Positions 9,901 to 17,800 of a stretch of 35,647 bases of DNA are shown piece after piece (within the stretch, counting starts at the first letter, position 1; every line of letters starts with the position of its first letter). The DNA is from Mycoplasmatota bacterium (lineage in GTDB: Bacteria > Bacillota_I > Bacilli_A > Izemoplasmatales > Hujiaoplasmataceae), in assembly GCA_016342455.1 (NCBI GenBank), contig JAEIOE010000020.1, positions 1 to 35,647 on the forward strand. The letters are read 5' to 3'. Made by a program: the position numbers and the translations under genes. Under the pieces are notes generated by a model. It did not search any database. It had not been told where the DNA came from and was given only the letters and a program-made list of their open reading frames with translations.

Positions 9901-10322
9901 CCCGTAAAACCAGCTAAAGACATAGTTTGAGCGAATGCTTGACTATAACTGTCTCTTTGTTCATCTGTTAAATCAGCAATATCATCTGTATCGCTAGTTC
10001 CATAAGTTAATTCTAAGATCTTATCAGCAACTTCATCATCAGTTACATTTGAAATGTAATCAGCTAAGATAAATGAATCTGTTAAGAATAATAATTGGTC
10101 TATTCCATCATTCCCTTTGATTTGTTCGAACAATTCTTCGTTAGTAATTGAATACAAAACGTTGCCCTCTTCATCAAGTCTTTGGTAGAATATTTCATCC
10201 GGATTAGATAAGCCTGGATAGTTAATATTTCCTGTAGTGAAAGCAACCACAATTGCTGCAATAGCAACAAAAGCAACTATCGATACAATTACAAGAACTT
10301 TCTTTGTAAATATGCTTTTCAT
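6990..10322 (-). CDS. Large membrane-anchored PrsA/parvulin-like foldase with Ig-like insertion
   Basis: The 1110-residue protein has a Lys-rich N-terminus and one membrane helix (about 8-30) with no lipobox Cys, so it should face outward as a type II anchored protein. The region after the helix, with helices and TNEELFEQIKG, resembles the N-terminal chaperone part of SurA/PrsA proteins. An atypical bacterial Ig-like domain lies at about 495-567 (IAWSSSDSDVISSAGVVVNP). A degenerate parvulin domain lies at about 815-965: it begins VNQVLIHLDFD, has the DETWGAFKQNGFL segment and ends TTEFGLHLIKV, matching the parvulin pattern tTeFGyHiIkV. It is about four times longer than PrsA. The start at 10322 follows AAGGAG; an in-frame GTG at 10331 overlaps that site. 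A role in folding secreted proteins is inferred. Confidence 0.7.
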   Translation of the reverse strand: MKSIFTKKVLVIVSIVAFVAIAAIVVAFTTGNINYPGLSNPDEIFYQRLDEEGNVLYSITNEELFEQIKGNDGIDQLLFLTDSFILADYISNVTDDEVADKILELTYGTSDTDDIADLTDEQRDSYSQAFAQTMSLAGFTGVEEEYAKLLIAREAFVLDNADENGVVTEKSVITEYLYSYFDDISAVNIRFTSKADAEFVMEKFNLISLAGIELRLYNGYVFANETLLDEDDEIIEAYLPVDIYYFDEEENILNMDDDIVYTLGVNGIYTDSSDLEYRIDENADLVDGLLEVVLESDKIFADLAAAEVYEEANTVYYTVTRTDAYDMDETINVVNDALEVKFTIDSDGHIWDELNNDVTHTTDLVVNKVYTAIEDVVIVSSNNSTELTDEEVLAKYIQMYNYVYGLYRPVLAEDATVEDLIALDDDFIHFNYDDLTEINGSLSDYMFNQLAIGEDDDRYSNTPTLLSTGTAGYYYMTYKLDDNTKIDVTTPIFEYLEPTVVIPSTIGATITLPKTTYYSGTIAWSSSDSDVISSAGVVVNPEVDTEVELTFTISVLGATKSYTRTVTVLAQGDTEEVTEVEWTEVSLKTVLNNDTVYDFLYNRLLDDYVYGTSGDSNVETTLLETRSDLGFVIYDHYLGIDYQSLDTGYVLNEKGDNELICSFEKTLTSDEAYEVTADQLFTYALTRNAALYTLYAAQDKELLYSVYFEEIFGEQTNLMKNKSARMDDMYTAIDNSKSEYVYYESLYASMGSTFGYSSYIEYAYARYGVKSEMALLQYFVTSELQPHLIQETTELYDVVEALYPEVLDYYDNYFSLDVNQVLIHLDFDEDGSPDDFDAYQASLTVDETTAFNALLGQLEIAIDEFDGTFAELVVEFNNASREDETWGAFKQNGFLIMTESLNGTDDDGVSHSLTYSGTYGVKDTFVTEFVDALIDLYDTYQLPQNLDKDSLYSSLITTEFGLHLIKVEQGDDFEQPTADFTEADSANPEYTVGSENDEEAPSLEQLQLYALYKYYAMVYDLTDADIESRYDIEIPNIPTSVNSALLIYFDNLLSSTYVLGTININIADRIVDGEFLPVSYGNLDNTALMAMLTEVRDVYFEAILGDYITE

Positions 10323-10355
10323 ATATAACACTCCTTACTAATTTTCGCAATATCT

Positions 10356-10384
10356 ATCATATCATTATTCGAGATTAAAAACAA
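10356..10384 (-). promoter_or_regulatory. Sigma-A-like promoter of the foldase gene
   Basis: On the minus strand TTGTTT (10379-10384) and TATGAT (10356-10361) are spaced by 17 bp, about 35 bases upstream of the foldase start. Confidence 0.5.
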
Positions 10385-10497
10385 TAAAAATCGTGTGATA
10401 CTTTTATGAATAATATTGATTATATTAGTGCTATCATATAGTTTTTATATATAATATAATTATATTATTCAAAAAAGGACAAAAATCATCTATATTA

Positions 10498-10526
10498 TTG
10501 ACTTTTTTTGTAGATAATTATATAAT
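10498..10526 (+). promoter_or_regulatory. Sigma-A promoter of the c-di-GMP matrix operon
   Basis: TTGACT (10498-10503) and TATAAT (10521-10526) are separated by exactly 17 bp. The predicted start at about 10532 coincides with the 5' edge of the riboswitch. The region between the foldase promoter and this element (10385-10497) is very AT-rich and shows no other clear feature. Confidence 0.8.
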
Positions 10527-10527
10527 G

Positions 10528-10633
10528 ATGATAGTTAATAGCAAAACTAGTGAAAACTAGTGACGCAAAGCTATAGGGCCTTCGTAAGATGGTAGCCAGT
10601 TGCCGTTGTCTTTAAGGACGAGGGCGTTTTTTT
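10528..10633 (+). ncRNA. Cyclic-di-GMP-I (GEMM-I) riboswitch with overlapping terminator
   Basis: The sequence has the GEMM-I core. A GCAAA joint is followed by stem P2 with a GAAA tetraloop (ACTAGT-GAAA-ACTAGT, 10546-10561), the hallmark GACGCAAAGC (10562-10570), a P3 stem, then GGTAGCCAGTTGCCG (10591-10605). P1 can form between about 10528-10544 and TTGCCGTTGTCT (10600-10611). The same 3' strand also forms the left arm of a terminator: GCCGTTGTCT (10602-10611), loop TTAA, GGACGAGGGC (10616-10625), then G and seven T. P1 and terminator exclude each other, so ligand binding should prevent termination (an ON switch). Aptamer identity follows the known consensus; switching direction is inferred from base pairing. 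Confidence 0.9.
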
Positions 10634-10651
10634 ATTCTAAAGGGTGAAAAA

Positions 10652-10717
10652 ATGTTCAAGTTCAGTGATAATGGCATTTTTTATGCAATAATTTCGAGAA
10701 AGGAGAAACGACTATGA
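10652..10717 (+). CDS. Possible 21-aa leader peptide coupled to the next gene
   Basis: ATG at 10652 has AGGGTG five bases upstream. The frame encodes MFKFSDNGIFYAIISRKEKRL (21 residues by count) and its TGA overlaps the next ATG as ATGA (10714-10717). It lies between the riboswitch terminator and the first large gene. A coupled leader ORF is plausible, but so short a frame could be chance. No family is recognisable. Confidence 0.35.
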   Translation: MFKFSDNGIFYAIISRKEKRL

Positions 10718-11862
10718 GTGTAAACACAATGCGTAGAAAAGTGACGTATTCTCTCGTTTTACTCATTTTTTCGCTTGCTCTTTTTGTGTTTTCTTCTTAC
10801 GCTTATTTTACAAATATGTATGAAGATGCCTTTATGGGTGAAATGGGAATTGTTGATGTAAGTTTGGAAGCCTATTTTGAAACAGTGACACAATCAAGCA
10901 ATCTAGCATCAGCTAGTGATGTGACCTTTGATACACATACAATTACATCAGTTGTAATAGATTTATCTGTTTATACGGATGGGTCAACGATAAGAATTGA
11001 TAATTCTAATAGTAATGAAGGGTATTTAACAGTATCAGGTACTCCTACGGCTAATTCTTTGGTTGTTTTGGAAGACTTAACTTATGAAGCTCCGGGACAG
11101 ACTATAACTATTGATCAAGTTGTTTTAGAAAATATTCCTGCTAATGAAGTTGTAATTTCATCATCAAACAAGTACACTGCAACTGATTTAGGATTTGTTG
11201 CTTCAACACATACCATAACTTCATCTACAACGAATTTATCTGTATACGCTGATGGAGATACCATTAGAATTTTTAACTCAAATAGCAATGATAGGCATTA
11301 TACCGTATCTGGAACACCTACCTCAACAGCTTTAGTGGTAGTAGAGGATTTAACAAATGAAACGGCGGGAACTTCAATTTCAATTGATAAAGTTGTTACA
11401 AAACCTGGTGTATATCATATAAATATTGTTTCTTCCGGTAACGAGAGTTATTTTGAAGATTTTAGATTGATAGTATATGTTTACAGCAGTTTAGGAACTT
11501 ATTTAAGAGTAAAAATGCATGAACAATTAACACTTACATATACTGATTATCAAGGAGATATTACTGAGTTATCAATTCTTTTTGATGGTTATATGCCTTT
11601 TAAATATAATACAACGAACTGGTATGATAATCGTATTAATGATAATTATTTGTATTATAAATCACCAGTGGAACGAATCGATGAATTTACACCAACAGAA
11701 TTACCGTTGATATCCGAATATTTTTCAACTCAAGATTACGCAACAAGTCCTCCGGGATATTCTCTTCAAATTGCCTTTTCAATAGAAGCCGTGCAGTTTA
11801 TTGGGGGACCGGAAGAAGTTTGGGACTTAACTACTAAGCCTTGGGATGGATTAACGTGGTAG
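10714..11862 (+). CDS. TasA/camelysin-like secreted protein with two inserted beta modules
   Basis: The 382-residue product has a SipW/TasA-type signal region (about 10-34, ending SSYAYFTN), a GIVDVSL strand just after it, and a C-terminal IEAVQF...VWDL segment like the TasA/camelysin family (A-x-Q...aW). Members form extracellular fibres or are surface proteins processed by a SipW-type signal peptidase. No SipW gene is in the window. Two related modules of about 68 residues (70-137 and 159-228) interrupt the expected fold. Without them the mature N-terminal strand would lead straight into PGVYHINIVSSG. AAGGAG lies upstream of the ATG, which overlaps a 21-codon leader ORF. It is the first large gene of the riboswitch operon, 12 bases before the giant gene. 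The family call is from pattern only and is moderately sure. Confidence 0.65.
   Translation: MSVNTMRRKVTYSLVLLIFSLALFVFSSYAYFTNMYEDAFMGEMGIVDVSLEAYFETVTQSSNLASASDVTFDTHTITSVVIDLSVYTDGSTIRIDNSNSNEGYLTVSGTPTANSLVVLEDLTYEAPGQTITIDQVVLENIPANEVVISSSNKYTATDLGFVASTHTITSSTTNLSVYADGDTIRIFNSNSNDRHYTVSGTPTSTALVVVEDLTNETAGTSISIDKVVTKPGVYHINIVSSGNESYFEDFRLIVYVYSSLGTYLRVKMHEQLTLTYTDYQGDITELSILFDGYMPFKYNTTNWYDNRINDNYLYYKSPVERIDEFTPTELPLISEYFSTQDYATSPPGYSLQIAFSIEAVQFIGGPEEVWDLTTKPWDGLTW
10921..11124 (+). repeat. Beta module copy A
   Basis: It encodes residues 70-137 of the TasA-like protein. Shared pattern with copies B and C: HTIT, then LSVY, G-T-IRI, NSNSN, TVSGTPT, VVLEDLT, E-G-TI-ID. Similarity is clear in protein but low in DNA, so the duplication is old. 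Confidence 0.75.
11188..11397 (+). repeat. Beta module copy B
   Basis: It encodes residues 159-228 of the TasA-like protein. It contains THTITS, GDTIRI, SNSND, YTVSGTPT, EDLTNETAGTSISID. It is followed by KPGV, as is copy C. Confidence 0.75.
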
Positions 11863-11874
11863 GAGGAAAGTACT

Positions 11875-14800
11875 ATGTCTATTATTAGAAGAAGAACTAG
11901 AAAAAATAAAATAAAGCACATAATTGTGCTGTTTTTAGTCTTTGTCTTTTCTCTTACAACATCTATATTTTTCTTAGAAGCAAATCCTGTCATTAACGCA
12001 CAGGGACAAATTGATACAGTCGATATTCTAAAATTTGACGGAGTTTTTGATTGGGAAGAAACGTTAGATGTACAAACATCAAGTACAGATTATATGACAT
12101 ATAGTGTTTTTAGAGATACTTACTGTAAATGGGATGATAACACTTATAGCCCTTCTGCATGTGCATCAGCTGCTAATGGTAAAAAAATTAGATTTGATAC
12201 CGCAGAAGAATTATTTAGATTTTCAAAAGACGTTTCATTTGATGAAATATATTTAACAGGAACACCTTCTGAAAACTATAAATTATCTGATGCTAAAATT
12301 GCAGTATTGTTATCTCTAAATTATGTTTTAGGAAATAACATAGATTATTCAGTTATGGCATCAAAAGCTTTTATTCCTATTGGTTATGCTTTTAGTGATA
12401 TTGCATTAAATGTTTATGAAAGATCTTTTACAGGTACTTTTGATGGCCAAGGTTTTGTCATTTCAAATTTATATTTAGCTGGCTATGATTACTTAGTTTA
12501 CGTGGATACATCTGAACCAACAACCCCTATTGATATTGCAATGTCGGAACATTATTCTATGTTTAATTACAACGAAGGTTCTATTAGAAATTTAGGGCTT
12601 GTAAATCCAAACTTAGAAATTCTAGAATTAAATACAGATATTACTAAATTATCGAATTTAGTTGGTTTTAATATGACCAATATTTATACACAGAGTGATA
12701 TATCATTTACAAGTTCAACAAAAACAATAGCTTCAACATTAATTGATTTATCAATGTTTGAAGCAGGAGATTTGGTTCAAATAGATGGTTCTACTAGCAA
12801 TGATGGTATTTACACCGTAACAGGAACACCTACAGCAAATTCAATTACAGTTTTAGAATCCTTAACAGATGAATCAGCCGGAACTAGCATCGATTTAGCA
12901 AAACCAGGTGTTGTTGAAAATGTTTATGTTCAAGATACAAGAACTTCTGTTACTAGTGCTGGGATGAGATATTCCGTAGGTACTGCTTCAGAGGACTTCC
13001 AAGCGGCTGGTATTTTACATACCAACCAAGGAATTTTTAGATCTGCTTATTATATGTCAAAAGTAGTAATGAATGGTTACTATATTAATAAGTTTAGTGT
13101 TCAACCGGTTATTTATACGAATAACGGAACAGTTAGTAATTTGGTTTATGACTCAGAAGTTTATCTTCTATACGTAACAGTAAACTCACAAACTTTCACG
13201 ATTGATACACCAAATGGGATAGCTACAGGTGAAACAACAGCTACCCTTAAATCACATAGTTCATCACTAAATGCTTTAACTCATGAAGAAAATGGTCAAA
13301 CGAAACATATATGGTATTTTTATAATACGGATGGTTATCCATTATTAAATGGTTTTGAATATGATGCGGTGAATGAAGTGTATTGGATTGACGATGAAAT
13401 TGATTTTGCTTTCTTCGCTAAAGTGATTCAATTCTTAACAGTTAATTATGATACAAATGGTCTAAAATACTCAGCTTCAAAATTTTTACTTAAGAATAAC
13501 ATAGACATGTTGGTGCTAGCCCCTGAGGCTTATGAAATACCTTCTTCTACATTTGCAGGTGAACTATCAGGATTAAATCCTGCGGCAGGAGACTTAAGTG
13601 AAAATCATTATATTTACAATTTGACCATTTCGGATGGAATTGTTAAAGGAGAAGAAATTTATGCTGGTTTATTCAGTACTTTAGGTGCGGGGTCAGTAGT
13701 AAGTGATTTGAATTTTTCACAATCTACAGTTAGCTTTAATGATACTGAAGATCATTATTCTAAAGATTTCTTCATTGGTGCGCTTGCCGGTAAAATGACA
13801 GGTGGTACTATTGAAAATGTCTTAATAGACGTTGATGTTTCTTTGGGAACACAGGCACTTGGGAAAACCTATGCAGGAACCGTTGTTGGAAAAGCTTCTG
13901 GTCATATTAAAAACTTATCAAATTACGGTAGCTTATCTGGAAACAATCACGTTTATATTTCTCCTTACAACATTGAACCTACATTTTATATGGGAGGTAT
14001 TGTTGGAGCTGCAGAAACTTCTCAATTAATTCTTGAAGAAGTTATTAATAATGGGGATATAAACGGTTTACAAACAGCTTCAGTCTTTACCTTAGAACCA
14101 GGCTCAACAGAAGCTTCCATATTTATTGGAGGAATTATTGGGTATTTAAATAATACCTTAGGTTCTGAACATCAGTTAATTGATGTTGCTAATAAAGCAG
14201 ATATATATATTAAGAGTTTCTTGAGCTCAGTATCTCTTCCATCTTATCAATATGTTGGTGGAGTATTTGGACGTCTTGATGGCGTTGCTCCAATATTAGA
14301 AGAAGATTCAAGTTATCAATTTGCGAATTTATATAATAGTGGAATAATTTATCATACCTACTCCTCTACAGGAGCTGATATTACATCAGCTGGTATTGGA
14401 GTCAATAACGCAAGTGAAGCAATTGAGTATGCTTTACTCTTTAACCATGCGGCTTATGATTTTACTGAGGGAGCAGCGGATCATACACAAACTCAATTTA
14501 AATACGCGGCGTTAATTTATGATATTTCAAGTAGTGATGTAACAATATCAAGAGCTTATAATTATGCGGATTTTAGTTTTGATAAAAACATTTACGACGA
14601 AATCGGACTATTATATTCTTCAAAAAATGATAATACGACCTTGCTAAGGTTTGTAGCTAATTATGGAGATATTAACTATATGAACAATTCAGGGATTACT
14701 CAAATTACTTTAGCGTCGGATTTAAATATTGGAGGTATTACTTTAGAATCAAGTGTTAATTATGCAAATGTGTATAATTATGGAGAAATAAATGTAGTAA

Positions 14801-17800
14801 ATTTAAATATAGGAACATACAGCTTACATGTTGCTGGTTTTGCAACGGACTTAGCAACGGATCACTATATTAAAAGATCGTTAAGTGATAGTGATATAAC
14901 AGTAGCTGAAATTACTGGATCAGGCAATATTTATATTGGCGGAATTGTTAACATTAATTACGCTGGTGATTTACAAGATGCAGGCCAATCGACAACACAA
15001 CCGGTAGCTACAGAAGGTATCATTGATACCATGAATTCAGGTACAATATCAACATCTTACGGAGTTGTAGGAGATGGGTTATATGGGATTCTTTCAACAA
15101 GTAATACCTTTATTGGTGGTGTTGCAACACTTAATAAGGGGTCTATACAAGATGCTGGTAATTTAGGTGATATATCTGCGGCAAACTTGAACTCATCAAG
15201 CGCATTTACTTATGAAACAGATTCTTCTTATGCGGGTCTAGTAAAAACATATAATTCAGGAATAGTTGCAGGAGGTATTTCTGCAATGGTTATTGGTGGG
15301 ACATCTAGAATTTATGACTCAGCGAATAATGGTAATGTTCTTGTTACAGCTTATAAATATGTGAGAGCAGGAGGAATTCTTGGAGTATCACTTTATAGAG
15401 AGTCAAGTGTAGGTGGAATTACTTCAGGAATGGGCTTATCTAATGATATTCAAAATTCAATTTTATCAAATGGTGTAAATCTTGGTAATATATCGGCTAT
15501 CTCAAATACAATAGGAAGCTATAGCACATCTTCTACAACAACAGGTAGTTATTATATGTCTATTAGTGAAAATTCACCTTACATATCAAGTTTAACAATA
15601 CCAAAAGTAACTACAACAGTTGGGTCTGGACAAAGACCAGAAATTTATTCTTCAGCTGGTGGAGTTATTGGGTATGGATTAAGTTATATGCAACGAATGT
15701 TAAACCACGGTACTATTTCAGCGACTGACGTTGCTGGTGGTGTTGTAGGTGCTACTTATGTTTTAGGAGACAGTACAACAACCGTTAATATAACAACAGC
15801 GATTAATTATGGAACGATAGCGGCTATAGATAACTCAGATGTAGCGGCGGGTATAGATAAATTTGAAATGTCGTATTCTAACATTTCAAGTAATTATATG
15901 AGTGAGTCAGAATTTAATGACTTTGTTTTCCCATCTGGCTATTCTAGAGAATACCCTGAGGGAAAAAGAGGATTCGGTGGAATTTTTGGTAGACTTCAAA
16001 GAGGAACAAATGGAGTCATGACTAACTCTGGAGGAGCTTTTGACTTTATTGTTAATGCTAATGAAGACGTAGACTTAATTGGTCGTCTTGATCAAGTTTC
16101 TAACTTTTCTATTTCAGGTCGTTATTTTAGATTCAGTGGAGCGATTTATTACTCAGCTAAATACGATGATACAACTCAAAATGTATTCACAGGATTTAGG
16201 ATGGGTTACTACAACTCAGGTACGGTAACTAGTTATAATACTGTTACTGATATTGTTTATGCGGATTATAACGGCTATATTATGTATCAAGTCGGAATTA
16301 CAAACAACTATTTGTATGAATCGCCTACTGTTTATGAGGGATATTATTATGATACAACTCCGGCTTCTGTGGGGAGTACGGGAAATGCTGGGTATATAGG
16401 TGGTATTCCTGTGCCTTGGATTACAGAAGATCCTAACGATGTTAGAATAACTGATAGCGATACGGAGTACATGTATGATCCAGATTTCGCAATGAGAACA
16501 GATTCAGATTTAACAGAATATATTTATTTTATGACAAATGACTTACTAGCTACTAGATTTACCTCTACAAGACCTAATGGTATGTATGTTTTATCAACAA
16601 CAGCTGGTCAATCATTTGGATTGGTTTTACCAAGAAATATTGATATAGATTATATGAGACCTATTGATGAAGACTATTCAGGCTTTATCTCTTTGTTGAT
16701 GGATTATGATGTGGTATCTCCGCTTATTAAAGAAAACTTCTCAACAGAAATCGAGACTGGTTTTGATAATTTAAAACAAACAAACTTTAATGATAAAGCT
16801 GAAGTAGTTGCTTCAGAAACCACTAATGTTATTTTAACTGAAAGTGGCGGTAGTTCAAACGTACTTAATAATCCAGATGTAGATTATGTAAATATGGAAT
16901 TAACCTATACAATCAGTATTGAAGCCTTCAATCCAGCACAAACAACAGCTTCCTTTGCTGTTACAAGCGCCTTGACTTCGTCAGGATCGCTAATTGCGAG
17001 AAGAGCTTATGATCAATATAGTGGAGTCCCTACTAATTCTCAATTAGAAGCATATAGACTTTTACTTTATCCAGAAAGAGCACTAGGGATATCTACGAGT
17101 TATGCTGCTGATTTGGATATAACCTTGCCTAGTCAATCAATAACCTCTAATACAAGTCCTCAATCCGTTGGATTTTTCTCTGTCTATTCTGAGGCATTTT
17201 TAGGAGATGATTTATATGCAAAAACCGCATATTATAATGATTATGAAGTATTCATCATTTTTACACCCGGTTCTGCATATTTAACTGGTACAACTGAAAT
17301 TGAAGATGTTGCTTTTAATGGTGGTTCTCAAGTAACAGTAACTGACCCAACCGACCTGAGATTATTAGGAAATGTGAACAGTTTAGGTAGTATTACCTTG
17401 TATTTTGAAGATAACAAAGGTATTTTAGCCCAAGACTATGATTTTAAGAGCAATTTTGTGATATATTATAGTGGAACAGTTTTGAGCAGTAGTTATTATA
17501 CTGTGAGTTCTAATCCAGTAGATATTAGTGGTGGAATTGGCTATTATAATATAACATTTACATTTACGAACACTTCAAAAGCTGGGGATTACTATTTTGA
17601 ATATAGTTACTTCCCGACTTCAACCACATTTACGACTTATTTTGATAAGGCAGCTTCAACAGGGTCAAGTATTACTTCATTTAATTATTATTCCAATCAA
17701 TCTTCGGTTTCCATTGTTAGTAGTACTATTACCTCTTATGTAAATGTAGGCTATCCACTTGAAGATTATATGGATACTTCAACAACGAACTTTACAGAAA

